A DNA stretch of 64,000 nt. Origin: Paragonimus westermani (Eukaryota; Platyhelminthes; Trematoda; Plagiorchiida; Troglotrematidae). The stretch covers positions 198,538 to 262,537 of the forward strand of contig QNGE01000138.1 of assembly GCA_008508345.1 (NCBI GenBank), written 5' to 3'. A model generated the notes under the pieces. That model had not been told where the DNA came from and did no database searches. It saw only the letters and a list, made by a program, of their open reading frames with translations. How positions within the stretch are numbered: position 1 is the stretch's first letter; the number at the start of each line of letters is the position of its first letter. A program made the position numbers and the translations under genes. This document shows positions 12,701-27,700 of this stretch, piece by piece.

Positions 12701-15700
12701 ATGACTGCCCAAGAGCACAGTGAATTATATGACCGGGTTCACTAGGGGACCCATTTCTAGCATATGGCTGTTGATCCGTGAAGTCGATTTCTCTTGATCG
12801 CTGCGGTCAACAGTTTGTTGTTAGGCGTTCCCGTTGTTAAATCCATAGAAATATTTATACTCACTGCCATGATTAGATAAAAGTAGCTGCAGTTGAGCCG
12901 AATGATATGACGGTCATCTTTGTATAATTTCTATCTACTCGTTCCACAACACAACCTGTTAATTTGAAGATTTTTTTCAAGGTGGAGGGCCAGGACTTTT
13001 GGTATTATCGATCCGTGTAACAAACCTTTGTTCTTCACCCAACCTATCAACAATGTAGCTGCTTTCGCTCACCTAAACTAAAGTTCTCACTAAGGCCAAC
13101 TTTTGAACAACCATTGCAAGATTATTGGAATACAAATATCTCCAAACTGATCATAATTGCATACTGAATACCAAAGATGAGTATGTTTATGCTAAGTGTA
13201 CGATTGCCTGCTTTCAAGTCACACAGTCGACTAAGATTTGGGTGACGTAACAAGTCTGTTTGCTTTAAAATTAGCTTACTTATTGAAGTATAAAACATCG
13301 AAACGTTTTGATTGGCTTGATCTGGTTTTGTCGTTGCAAGTTATTCACTGGCCACTACTGAAGCGAAAGGAGAAATTTTAACAAAAATTGGACTATGGCT
13401 TCTTCGATTCGGTCAATCGAACAGTAAGTATGGTTTGCTTAATTTATACCTCGGATACATGATCAGCAATTACCTTGAAATGTATCCAGCCACAGAGGCT
13501 GTCTGTAATGTTCCGAGGTAAGCACACCCGTGTTCAAAAATACCAACACAATCACAATCCAGTAGAACGTTTGCGACTTCACCAGACGACGGCAAGAACG
13601 CCGGCATCTTCTGTTCCACCTTCGAGAACGTCGGCTGAGTGAAGATAAATATGACCAAGAGAAGTAACACAGTGAGAAAGACGACCTTAAACTGCAAAGT
13701 ATTCGGTTGAAGACATATATGGAATCAATAATCCGAAAAGTTTCGACAAGCGAATACTATTATGTGGTTCTAAAAAGCGTTTCAATTGGCTTGCTCACTC
13801 TTTCTCCGTGATTTAAAATGGTGAGGTTCAAAAACCCCAATTATTCTAACTTCACAAGTTTAAGCAAGAATCTAACCCAAGGCACATTCAAAGAGACTTC
13901 TGTCCAATCGCAATGTATGACTTCACAAAGCTGGAGAAAAATGGAAGAAACCACCACAAATTAACACTTTATTATTCGGTTAGGTATTATGAATGCTGCC
14001 TCGCTACTTAGCTTGTAGATTTTCACTTGTGTTGTCCTGTGTCGGTTACATGAATCAACCAGTGGTTGTCTGTCAACTACATGACACAGAGGCGTAGATT
14101 TACATATTTGTACTGCTTTCCGTTAACCCAACATGCCTTCTAGGTTAGAGACACAAGTACCATTCATGGTATAGGGTGGTAATTAAGGCGCCTGTGTGGT
14201 CTAAGTTACACCACTCGGTATCAATCTGTCACTATTTGTTCAATATAATGTGGCACCCTACGCATTTATACAGCATACGAAATCAGCTTACACCGTCAAA
14301 CAAAACATTCAAGCGTTTCTCATCTAACCCCTGAAACTACCACGGATCCAGGATGTAACCCCATTGTTACAGTGCTCACCATCTCCAGTTTCCCTGTTTT
14401 GTCACACGTATGAATGTCACTGCCGCTGTCGTACAACATAACAGCCACAGTCCAACTCCCAGTAGTTTTCGACCGCGTGTGAGTTTCAGTAAGGAGTTCT
14501 CAACGAAAGAATTCGGATCTCCTGAAATAATCTCTTAGCCTAATTCGTACAAGTCTTAAGTGATAACGTGCACAATCTCTGCGATGTCCAAATTTCAGCC
14601 AAACTTTAGAGCACAACTGAACCCCTTCTAAAAACCAACTGAGTCAGCAAAGGCATGTACGCTACCACACATGATTACGTTTGTAAAAATGGAGTGGACC
14701 ACACTTCTACCGTCCGTCACGCTACTATTTTCCGGGCAAACTATGCGGATGGTCTCGTCTTAGACAGTAAACCAATGTTTCAGTAGGACACTAATCCATA
14801 ATGTCGCATGCTATCTACATAGTAATAAAGTTTCAATCGAAGCTGACGTATCAGCGTTATTTCCATTCTGCGTTTCAATGTTTCTGTCTCTCCGTGTTAT
14901 TGTGTGCAATCGATGTGCTGAATTGTGTGGCCAGAGGATTTGCTAACGTCTGCCAGATCTTTGTGGAATTAGTCAGAATAGAAATTTGGTAGAATTTTGA
15001 TAGCTTCTCAAATTTGGCAATCCTCTCACTAAAAAATTATCTGGTTAAAATCTCACTTTCTGCTTTTTCCGAAAAATATATTTGTTTCGTCATACCAATC
15101 CGGTTGCATACAGATATTTGGTTACGGTTCATCTCCAGAGACTGAAATTTGTTACTGAGCTTAGTTTCTGAAGCCTTTCAGCCTTTCGACTAACTAACTG
15201 CCAACGAAATGGACTAAGTAGTTCCTATGAGTAACACTTCCCTGGAGTCTAACAACCCGATAATACGGTATTAGTCAAATATGCGTATGGTACGAGCTGA
15301 GGTACAGACTGCACAAGAACTTAAAACTGGAGCAACCGAGCACCAAAAAGAAATTAGTGGAAATCTTGAACGTAAGTGGAGTATCACGGTGAAACCAGAG
15401 ATTCCGAATTTGGTAGGCATACTTTAGGTATAAGTCCTGGAATTCGGTAGGAAACTATTGAGATAATTATGTTATGATTCAAGACCATAGGCAGGCGCTT
15501 AATTGCTGCGGAATCCGAACTTAAAAGGGCCAGATGCACCGTAAATATAATTTGTAGGATCGAATATTTGACATTTGGTGGTCGTTTTAGATAGACTCAA
15601 CTGACTTCTATTAATAGCTTTGTGAAACGATATTTTCAGCGGATTAAGGTGAATATCCCACTAACCACATTCATGCAAAGCACTTAACCAGCTGATTGCC

Positions 15701-18700
15701 TGTATCAATTCTGTTTCCATACGAGTTACTGACTATTTATATTTGACCATTCGAGCCCAGTAGTGATTTCTATGTACACCTGACATATGGCCTCTTACCT
15801 TTCGATTCTTTCAGTCGCTCAGTTCCGTCCCACTGTGTGGCCTACCACCAGCTTTGTGAATGGTTTCTCTGATCTGACGGAGACTCCGTGTCAAAAACGA
15901 GAAGTATTCAATAAACCAACCTATCGGTTCTGTGAAAGTTTATTCGAGGTAAACCGGTAGAGTGTACTTATATAGGATTCCAGCAGAATGGATGTCGTAA
16001 CAAATGCACAAAACATGTTTAGTTTTTTCCGATTAACCTTTATGTAACAAAACTTGTGTTGGGTTCAGAAAGTTAACAAATGCTTTATTCCGCAGAACAG
16101 GGTGTTTTTTCAAATTGCAACTGTAACCTATGGGGTGTTCAACGCCTCAGACTGTCTGGCTACAAACATGCTTCTTTCGATAATAACTGCAAAGAAAGAA
16201 AATATTATTTCGCCTCCTAACCGATCAATACTGCACCGTACAACAAAGACACATGATCATTCAGTTTTCCACCAGTATTTGAGTTCTGTTTACAATTATT
16301 GCCCTCATAGTTTTAGAAAAATGCTGGTACTCAATATACATTACGATACTGCGAACAGAACATAAACCTATTGAGAATAACACAAAGTTACGAGCAAGTT
16401 GTAGTACTTTATGTTTCAACCACCTCGGGTGGCCTTCCTCAGAAATGGTGTGTTATTCTCAGTCTGTTTATCAAGGGTATAAACCTCTGTACTCTTCAAT
16501 AGATAACGATGGAAATCAGAATGACGGCAACTGTAGAACTGTAGGTTTCTCTGAAGTCATTTTTTGGAGGCAGGTAGCATAAGATTCTGATTCCATTCTT
16601 CGTAGGCACGCTTATGAAAAAAGAATTAAGTACAGTTACTTTTAATTTGCACTGTTGTCATCTTAGAGCAACTCACACGCCAGAATTAGCGTTTCACAAC
16701 TCGACGATTTCCTAAGCTTATCGAATGATTATGCTTCGAAAGCTTTATATTGGGCTCAAATCACGATTAACTTGCACTCAGATAAGAACGTTTAATTCAT
16801 CAGGCAGATACGATATTTCGTGATCAATCAGGTATTTTTCAAACAAATTTCGTCGATGCGTATAAAGTAATGAAAGACAGGAAAGTGTCTCAAATGCATT
16901 GATAAGCCTAGATGCAGGGTGACACGTTACTCACCTTGTAGCGCAGGGCTCACACAAGAAAGAGGCCATAAATGCACCTAGCAAATATTTGTGCACTTGA
17001 AACGGGATTTTCCGCTGAAAGTCTATCATTACTGCCGATACTATCATCACACCACTAAGGAATCAACATGAGATGTATACTTTACAATAGACACCATAAA
17101 GACCAGTTGAAGGAATACTGAGATGCGAGACTGTGCGCCGAAGTGATTCAACGTTGTGAACAGTTGCATTTGTTGCCTTTCAGTAATTGTCTGACAGAAA
17201 GTCTTTTTGAGTGCTTTTTGTCTGGAAATGTGATACGAGGGTATTTCACGTTGTTAAATAAGTCGTGTGAGATGTCGTTAGCTAAGGTCATCCCCGTCTA
17301 GATGGGCCATTCGAGAAAATAATGACGACGAACTGTGATCTCCAAAGAGGTTCAACTATCTCACACAGATATAAATTCTCTTACCTGAAGACAAGGGTAA
17401 ACTTTATCCTAATTCACTCAAAGATGAACCTGTTATCAACCTAGAAAACTGTCTACCTGTAACGATTATTACTGCCCATCTGTTCGTGTACTCGATGTTC
17501 CACAGTAAACTCAAAACACATTATTATGTTGTGGAATGTGATTAGTTTTTTCAACTGGTGATGTGGCGCCAAATTCGTTCGTCCTGTTCACAGCACAAGA
17601 TATTATGGCCTTATGTTGGACGTTTTGTGAGGTCGTCATCCTTGTCACAATAGTAGATACGGAGGTAAGTGAGATAATACTTACCCCTTTAAAGGAATAC
17701 AGAAAAAATATTGACTTTGTTGTGAGGCTTGGCTGCGTGGTCCATCATCCAACCCATGCTCGGACGGGTCCTCTTCCTCATCATCTTCGTCATCCACAGT
17801 GGATACACCGCGGCAAGCCGCGCACCAGCGAAATTCTGTATCAATCATGAAGTGGCTTACATGAAAATCGATGGCGTGAAAATTGAAAAGATGATCGGAA
17901 CTGTTAAACGATAAGTATTCTTGCAAATCTAGTGATTTCAAAAGGACATGATTGTGGGAATTGACGCTGTGATTAAACTAACGCCAGTCGCGAATACAAC
18001 ATGTACTAAGGCGTTGGGTAACTTAACCGCTAAAATACAACACCATCTCAGGACCCACTACACTCAATATGTCAAGATATGTATAGGAATACTGTGCTAT
18101 GTAATGATGCATGGTGCAAAGTATGATTAGCCCCACCACTAACACTGTGACTGATCATCAATCCTTTACCGAAGACAAACATTTTGGTAGATGTTTTGAT
18201 ATGGAAAATGTTCAATTATAAAATTTGATCAAGGCAATTTGCTCTCCTCCAGAAAAGTGCATCTGTTGAAGCAGTTATCAGAGACGCAAACACAATGAAA
18301 GGCATTGCTTATCAGCCTTCAAGATCGATTGACTGTTGTTGCAATAAGAGGCCGGATGAATTAATGACTTCGCTCACAAGGAAAGTTCGTGAGCTTCCAA
18401 TAAGGTTTGGAATTTCAAGAGATCGGGTGCATACCGGAAAAGGCATCTGATCGTGCTCATTAGTTTGACCTTCCGTTTGGCCCAAATTTAGCACAAGTGG
18501 TACTGTTCTAAACATAACATGAAATAAATGGAAACAAGAAATAAACTGGTTGGCAAAAGTTTTTCTTCTGCCTAATGCACAACAAATTACATCCAGACAT
18601 CGGAACTTTTAGCATGTGTCACTAACAAACATTGACACATGTGAAACTGCACATTTCACAGCGCAAATTCATAAAGCAGCTACGATTTACCCGTACTAAC

Positions 18701-21700
18701 GCTTACCGTTATATCTTCAATCTATCTTACCAAGTAGATTTGCAGTACATGGTGAGGAGTTAATAAGTAATTGCTATGAAAAGGAAATGAGGGTGAACAG
18801 TTCAAGCAACCGGATAGTCCTAACTGCTAGGTTCACCAGTAAATGAATAAAATACTTAGCTACACACAACATGGGCTGAGTGACATTGCTTGTGCAACAT
18901 GAAATTTTCCATTGTAACTTTTCAAACAATCCAAGTGAATGGGAGAACGAAAATTTGCCGAAGTTTAACAAACGATTATGCCATCTGTTTTCGAATTCGT
19001 TCGTGATTAGATTACGTCGTCTCATCCAAGTCTAATTTACACACATAAAAAGGACTGTGGTCCTCCATCCGGCAACCCAACCGTAGTTGTGCCCTCAACT
19101 GTAACGCTGACGATTCACAGAGGACTTAACATGGTGGCTGATGGATCGAATCTGTCGAACCAAAATTCATCGCTTTCAAATGCACTCATAAAGAACGAAA
19201 GTGGTCTTACCAAGCTCATGCCTAACGATCAGGCGACATTTGTATTCCTAAAGATAATCAGACCAGGCTTATCGTATGTACAAGAAAAAGAAGCTATCCT
19301 TTATCAGATTGTACTTCTCAGAAAATTGCGTATTAAACCTGTTTACCTGCAGCTTGACCAGTTGTCACCAGGTACTGTTACAACTACCTGAGCCAACAAA
19401 CAACAAATACGAAAAGCGGGACTTGTTTCGTAGGAAATACTAGTTGTGGGAAAAATCAGTGCCAGACTACAAAGAAGTGTCGAAATGTGGATTGCACGTG
19501 ATTTGATTTGACTACGAAGCCATAGGTAGTCTCTGCACAGTAAAAGGTTTTTTCCATTGCTTCGACTATCATTCCACTGAGTCTGTTTCTGTGTCAAGAA
19601 ATAAAAACTGGACAACAGTTAAATCTGCACAGCGGATGTGTCGAACTTTCTTCTGCTCATCCTGCGGAGGTATTGGGAAGCTGAAGGTCGAGGTTCGTCC
19701 AAATCACGTAGTTGAACCATCCACTCCCAGTTGCTCTTTGAATTGAAAATTTGTAGGTTTCAGCCAAGAAGGAACAGTTTCGCATGTTGTTTAAAGGTTA
19801 TTGACAGTTTACCCCAAAGCCAGTTTCTCATAGCGTGTGTCGTACAGACAAAATTTAACCAAGCACTTAGCTAGGCTTTGTGACCATGCGGCCGGTTTAT
19901 GTGTTCAGTAGGGTCATGGCAAGCGTACATCGGCCGAAGTGCCAAGGCCGGGCGAAGTCATCCGGTTTCGAATAATTCACCAACAAAAAGATTGTTCTCG
20001 TTTGTCTATGCCAAGACGGGTCAATAGGAGCTACAAGTCCACGTATGAGTCATTTGGAATAACTGATAAATCCAATGAAATAGGTATTTACAGCGCCTAG
20101 TAGCATGTGAACTGGCTCTGGCACATTATTCCAAACCAAAAGTAAAGAAGATCCACTATACGCTGGGGCTTGTGCATCCAGTAGAAGTATCAGCCAATAG
20201 AACTGAATGCTTGCAACATGCCTACTGTCTTTCATGTATGAAGTCAACACGTCTAACGCTGTAGAAGAGTGTATGCACAAATTTTGCTTAGGATTACCTC
20301 AACATAAAACTCTGAAAATGTGTAGAAGTGAGTATTTGACATTGGATTTACTAACAGTGTTTGCTCATTACATTGCCGTATATACTACCCATTTATCAAG
20401 ACGCGTACCTCTCACAAACGCAACTGTCGGCCACAAACAGAGTTGTTCATTCTTTTGATTGTATCTGTGACGATGTATTTTCCTACAGTTATCTTGTAGT
20501 CGCGGCACAGGCCAGCTTGCTCTTTAACATGACAAGTTAACATCGAGATAGAAAACCGCCCACCACGCGAGTTACATCGGACATAGCATTGAAGTACTTA
20601 ATTATGATCCCGGCCTATGAGCCACAACCATTTTAACACAATGCAGTTAGTGAATAAATGGTTTCTAATCACCGTAAGAATACAAGAATGCCATTAGCTG
20701 AAAAAAATGAAAGCCTACCATACAAACAAATCTGAAAAGTTGAATGGATGGACGTGGACTGTAAAACATATTACTGAGTGGTTTACTGAAAGGGCTAGTA
20801 ACATCCAGACTAGACAGATTCTTTACGGCTGTTGTTATAGATCCTGTCGAGTTTCGTACAACGTGTACTTCTAAAGCACCTCAAACGTATGTATGTGTAG
20901 GCGAACACCCGGGGATCAATTAGTACCTTGTCAGCCAAGTCCGACAGCTAATACCACGGTGGACCCAAGGACAGCAGAAAGAGACTTTCCTGATGTCATC
21001 AAAGATATGTGACGGTGTTTTATTGCAGAATCACCCTGCTGTTATCCACAAGTCTCGGATGAACCAAGGTAAAACGGTCACGTTTAATGAAGGTAGATGT
21101 AGCACATCGGAAGTTGATTAAATTAAATTTGCCAACCCAGTCTACACCTTGAACGTGACGGCCGGGAAGAGAACTGATGGCTTGGTCGCCAGACGGAAAG
21201 TTATAGGAAAAGCGCCGTAAGCCAGATTGATAAACATACGACTGGAATATCTCAAATAGACCAAAATATTCAGCTAGTTCTTCTGGTCCAAAGACTTGGG
21301 AGTATCATCAGGAAAGTGTGAACAACGAAAGTGAATGCCGAACGCTTAGCTCCTTTATAAATCGCAAATTCCACCAAAAAACATTATTAACAGTTCCTTT
21401 TCGTTTCTCTCGAGTAGTATGGTGTCACACGCTGTTTAACGGAGCCGAGTGACGAATTAAGTTTGCATGTGGTATATTTTTTTACAGAATTTTCGGAAAA
21501 TATGTATTCTTTAAATCAAATGACGGAAAGGAAATGAACGAATGATCGCAGTTACATTTCTTTCTGACAAACGGTTGACCTACTCTTTTCTTTATCTGTT
21601 TCTTTTTGTGCGTTATCCTCATCGTCACTAATATCTTCCGCTGCACTAATCCAATCCAAATAGCCTTGCACATCTTCGGCAAATTGCATCTGTTCACGAG

Positions 21701-24700
21701 CTTTCTGATATTTGCCACGCTTTTTAGCCTTCTCACGTTCTTTGGAAAATTCGCTAAACGAAAACCAGATACAATGGGCCGAGATTGTGAAAAGTGGGTG
21801 TTACTCACAATGAGAAAGATACTAATTAATCAGGCTAATTAGATATGTGTTCACTGGGGAATATCTTGCTTCGGGAAACACTCTTACTGATGCACGAATT
21901 AAAATAAGGAATGAGATTTAGGTACATCCGTTTCTATTCATCTGAACTGAATAAACAGAACCACTCTGTATGTTTTAAAAACGCCTTAAAAATCAGGTAT
22001 CTGTTTGTCAACACTTTGTTGAAAAAATGGGTTTACTCAGTGTGAACAATGACCAGTACGTCTAAGTGGGTTCACAACTTTAAATATAATATATTGTGTA
22101 CAGTATATAAAGGTGTGTCCCAATGATCATGCAAGGTGTCAGAATCGGCTGTATTGGAGTGTAATTAACTAGTTACAAACCACTCTCTCAGGATGGATTA
22201 ATTCTAGTTAATTTTTGGATCTTCGTTTCCCAAAGCAGAATTCACCACCTCCCAGGAGGACATCAGGACACCAGTTAACCAAACTGAGGTGATAGAAAAA
22301 CGTTCCAGGTTTCCGAATATAGGAGTTTAATGTTGCTGCCGCATGTTTGACAACCAGGGAATGTTGTTGACATCATTTCGACAAGCCTATCCACCACAGT
22401 GAACGTTGCAATCACATGTAGCTTCACATTAATTCCTCCATTCATCTAAATTAATGATTGGCGCAGTCGATTTGATTAAGGTAGAAAACAGCGATAACCC
22501 AAAAATGCTCCAGAATCACCGTTCACGATCTAACCTGAAAGACAGTCGTATGATCTGGCCCCCCGTAGACAGTCTAGAGAAGTGTGATAGGAAGTGGAAA
22601 GATATTTTGTACAGATACCATTTGGTTTGCTCACCTTTCAAACTACTAACGAATCGAATTAACTGCAAGAGGTGTGATCAGAATATGTTTATACTCAGCA
22701 CTGTTTATTCGTAAAACTTTATCCGAACAGCAGTAGGAGTATTGAATTACAGTTGATCAGTATTCATTGGAAGTAGCTCAAACCTTCGTCACCTTAAATA
22801 TGGTTAGAAAAGTAAAACGGTTGACAGTTGAGGATAATTGACATAAATTAAGATGAAATTATCGTGAGAGTGAAAATATATATGTTAACAGTGTTTTGAA
22901 GTGAAACTTGTGTGGTAGATCCTGGACATGTAAGCCACAGATATGTAGATGGCACGCTGGTAGATTGCAGATTACGACTGTTATCAATAGATGAGACCAT
23001 TATTATCAAGCTCTAGGCTTCATAAGTTTGTCTGCAGAAGTAATTGGCACATACCCTTCACTTTACTTAATCGTCCATGCCTAAACCATTCAAAACCTGG
23101 ACGCGTGTGAACATACTTATGCTGTTAGTCATGGGTGCACATGCGATACTTCCGCCGAAACACCTCAGAACCAACACTTGCATCCACTAAACTATAATCG
23201 GACGTACCTATAGAGACAGTAAATGACTTGTGACATTTGACTGTACTTTTTTAATTCCACAGTTACCGTGAAATGCACAGCCCCCGGAACCTTATGAAAA
23301 CTGGTGTAGGATTACGGTGTCCAACTAAATTTACTCGATCTGATGGGTGATAATTTTTGCGATAGGACTGACTGCCAGAACAAACTTTCTTCAGACTACA
23401 AGCTACAGCTGACTCAACGTGCTATCCACTAAGTTTTCCCATCATAAGCTTGCATCAACGAAGTGTCCCCCAAAAAATTAACTTGGTTTTTTACGTACAT
23501 CGATGACGCTGTTTTTGGTAAACTCTTGTATGGCAGACGCCCATATTCTGTCTGGAAATTTGAAAGCAGATGTTTTTCATCGTAAGTTACAGGTGTTATC
23601 TATCACTTCCTGACTAACATGGAGGAGTAAACTGTCACATGGTTACCATTTAACTGTTTGTGGATTATTGTACTGTTGGGGATGTTAAATACCCCAACAA
23701 TCTTAGAAGATATCCTCCGAAGGTTATCGATTGCCTACAGAACCACTTACAACTGTGTCACACGAAATCAGTCGTCTACCGCAGAAGCATTCATGAGCCG
23801 AAAACTTCGAACAATGCACCACGCCATGCCACCGAGAACCACGGCTCATCAAGAGACGCCATCGGCAAAGCACGGGTCTTTATTCGAGGTGGGGTCAGCA
23901 GTGTACGTCAGAGAGTACCGAGCGAATGATGAAACGTGGAAATCTGGCCGCATCTTGAGCAAAAAGGGAAGCGTCATGTTTGATGTTGCTGATGAGAATG
24001 AGACTTGGTCGCGATACAAAACCAATTACGATCAAGGAGTACCTCCAAAAAATGCAGCAATGAAAGAGAGATCCCGCTCGACATACTTCTGGATACGTTC
24101 ATCGTTCCAGTTAAAGCACGGATCTCGGAGAGCGCAGCACATGGAGAAACTCAACAGCAAAACATTATCGACAGATCTCCCACAACCAGACGGCAGACCG
24201 ACCGCAAAGTAAACCTACTGTGCACTTCCAATTAAATCCCGAGAACCGCCGACTCTAACACTCTAAAAGGAGGAGGTGGTAAGGATGTTGAGAACACTGA
24301 AAAATGGACGATAGTTGGCTGATGTATGACCTAGGATGTTTTTCATATGCTTCATTGATCATTATCCACAAGGTCGCTTGACGAGCTATAAATACGCAAG
24401 AGCTGCGTCTGTATTTTGTCTTTGGACTGGGACAGTAGAAGCTCTCTTTCTGGAGACCAGTGTTTTTCTTTCACAGTCGGCTTGAGTGTGGGCTCTATGC
24501 TGTTTAAACAGCTCTCACGGTATTACTGAGTAGTAAGGATCGTTCCAGCTCAACTGTGTTCGCTCGGTCTCTCCATGATATAACATTTTCGTAGGGATCG
24601 TTACAGCTCGATTGCATTCGCTCGGTCGTTCCGCGTAATAACATGTACCCATTAACACACAACTTTCTCTTCAATTATCGGCGATTCCATAAAATCTGTG

Positions 24701-27700
24701 AATTTTTCTTCCTATGTGGTTCATTTGAATGCATTTTCCATCTATCATTATTCCTGTTCACTAATGTTTGACGCCTATCTATCTTCTCTTGTGCTTATGT
24801 GGTTTCTCTGCATTTTTTCCGGGATGTGATTGTATCACAGGTATACAAATTACACGACGAACAGTGACACCACGAGCACAAACTGCTGAAACAGGAAACG
24901 TAGGCAAGAACTTTTCTGATAAAACCTCGGAGGATAAACATTATCCGCTATTCTTACTTATATTTCACCAATTTTTGTCTCGTTTGCGAATCTTTAAACT
25001 GAAAATTTTGCGTTCCCACTATCAGCTCAACCAGCACAATTAAATTCTTCCTGCCAGTCAACACATGATAGCATTTTTAGCTAAACTTTTATATTCTGAT
25101 AGGTATGGACTAAATGCTTGACTTAATTCGAAAACGTTACATTCTCTATCAGAAATATTTCAACTGCGCTCATTCTCACAAAAGTCCTTCATACTTCTTT
25201 AACCTAGTTGGTCGCCTAGTTACCAAATTTATCGATATTCGTCTATCTTATGAATCCTCAGTACCTCTTCCTTCAGCGCGCACGCTTCTTGCTTGGTTTA
25301 GGACAGTGTGTGCAGTGAATAAGAGCAATTGACATGTGAATTATCGGTGGGCGGAATAAGAACTAATCATTTCTGTACAAATTAACTAATCCTGCTCGCC
25401 CTGTACTTGGCGTAGGTCAGCGTATCATTAGCAGACGTAGGGGATGATTGCCTGACGAATCGGAGCTAATGATGGATAAAATTACACACTCATATCCGCT
25501 CGGTTTAAGGTTTAAAGTTTGTCGGGGAAGAAATCAAGCTTGCAGACATGTTTTCCGGAAATAAAACGCCAGCTCAACGTATCCTTTAGAAGCCGTGGAC
25601 AGTAGGATGATTTAAACTTGAAAAGAAACGGTTGCAGTGATTTAAAATATTTAACCAATAGCAGAGTGACATTGAGTTGAGTGTGACTGACATAAGTCTG
25701 ACGAGGGTTATCAGCGTTGTTTAATATGATTCTTACGAAGGTGCGACAATTTTTTCGGGGAGCTTTATACTGATCGGTCCAGCAGTCTTGATATAGCGCC
25801 GTTGCGCCGGCATGTAGATTATTCAAGATGACAAGACATGGGTTTAGACGTGACCCATGACTTTCAAGTGTTAGATGGTGGTACTGTTTGTCCATTTGCT
25901 TGAACTACTGTGTTGGTGTTTCGAACAATATACCCTTATCTTTCTGACAGACTACCGTTTTCAGAGGTCATCGCACTAATATGTAGAACACGAGATGGAA
26001 ATATGAACAGATGTGTTGAAGGCCTGTGACGGCATCTTTTATCCCTTCTTCCCAGACAGTATGCTGATGCTTACGAATCCAGCTAGTAACTCAACAGTGA
26101 TGACAGTTATCGGTGATGTCACTCAGAGCTAGCTGCGTTCAGTGATCTTTGTGATATCAGCTTTGAAACCGTAGGCCAGTGGGCAAGGCAGTGTGACTAT
26201 CATGTTCGCCGTAAAAAAAATCATGCGGATCACAAATGTCGTCGTAATTTTAACTGTTGAGTTCTCACGTGCGAACCATAATCGCCTCGATTAGCAGATA
26301 GTTTTTAGACTTCCGTGTTTGATTCAGCAGAACGGACCATTTAGAAAAACTACGGTAGAAAGCGGTGAACAAATAACAATTCTTTCTATCAGTCAATATG
26401 CTACCGCTAACAGTCAGCGAAAATGGCCGAATACATAACTCATTTTATGATTTGTCGTATAATGCACCATGGTCCACCGTGTTTACTGATGTTTCCCTAA
26501 CAGTACAGCTTATAACATTGGACCCATAGAATATGAACTTTATTACGGAGCCGGATTCAATGCTTATACACTTGACTACCTGTGGCAGGATATGAGTGAC
26601 ACTTGTCTGTCGTGCGGCTTCAGACTTTCCACACGATTAATTTAACTCGTGAAATGAAAGTGAATGAGCTCGCATGCAGCATTGTTCGTCGATTTTACTC
26701 TTGCAAATGGCTTACTAAACCGTTTTTATGACTTTTAAATGAAAATACACCTGCATGCGTGTAAAACATCTGCAAACTTTCCCGTAAGTAACTAGGTTCA
26801 TATGACCTACTGGTCTTCACTCTCCGTCGTGCCGTGGTACGCACAGATTTGTCAGTGGACCTACACATTTGTCAGCACGATATCCCATCAAAGGGGCGTA
26901 ATGCCGTCACAACATTGATCAGGAATATTCATCCAGTAACCGTTCAGGACAATGATCTCAGAAAATACCAGCCCCAATGCTTGCTTTCCCTTAACTTACT
27001 AGGAGCATCAGTAGCATTCTGTCAGTCACGTCATGTTGGATAAAACAAGTGGACATTCCACTGCGCGGATCGGATGTCCGAATTTCTCTGTTTGCTCTCC
27101 GGCATATTATCCTGGTAACTTGGCGCAATTTGTAGAATTGAGCTTACCAAGGGAAAACGAACGACTCGACTCAACGTATCCGGTAGAGTTTATAATTGTG
27201 AATGTGACACATATCTATATTCCTTTACACGCCCGAGACGGTTCGAATTTTGGTTTGCGGCGTTCATTTTATTACCCAGAAATCAACCGTCCTGGAAAAC
27301 GGTTAACTCAGCCGTCACTTTAGAACGAAACGTTGAGTCCACATGATATTGAGGGAGTATGTCAATATCACACTTGCGTGCTACTACGTTTAACTCTGAA
27401 GGTTATCGATATAGTAATGGCCGACTGACAAATGTAGTGGAGGCTGCTCACCTCAGTTAACTGTTGGATGTAATTAAGCCAGAACCTTAGGAGTTTGGCG
27501 AACCCTTACAATCTCCTTCACCTCCGCTCTCTCCACACTAACAATTACGTTAGCTAAGTTACAGTAATGTCATCAGATTGTCCAGATTAACCCATCATCA
27601 CACGGACTAAAAACTGATGTTTCTTGCTCGCATTTGCAAATGGTCTCAAGAAACTGATTTTTCAGGTTTGCCTCTTTAGTAAATCAGCAAAACTGGCAAG

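Larger units (their letters stand above)
8635..13473 (-). other. Cav1: Intron 10 of the calcium channel
   Basis: 4,839 bases between IIS1 and IIS2. It holds the inverted pair of family 2 SINEs (9490-10030) and a GC-richer stretch at about 10870-11240 that I cannot assign. The rest shows nothing recognisable. Confidence 0.8.
24286..24643 (+). repeat. 3' LTR of the Gypsy-type element, 358 bases
   Basis: It begins TGTTGAGAACAC and ends TAATAACA (TG...CA), directly downstream of a pol remnant and polypurine tract. A TATAAATA box at 24387-24394 is followed by a short GC-containing stretch, as expected for a U3/R boundary. The last 52 bases (24592-24643) are an imperfect tandem copy of 24534-24585; both read ggatcgtt, cagctc, ttcgctcggtc and end in aaca. 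The matching 5' LTR was not seen, so the target duplication cannot be checked. Its promoter would run antisense to the channel gene. Confidence 0.7.

Noticed and set aside
21482..21842. 108-codon minus and 78-codon plus frames over the AID exon
   Set aside because: Both are out of register with the AID reading frame, which matches the family residue by residue.
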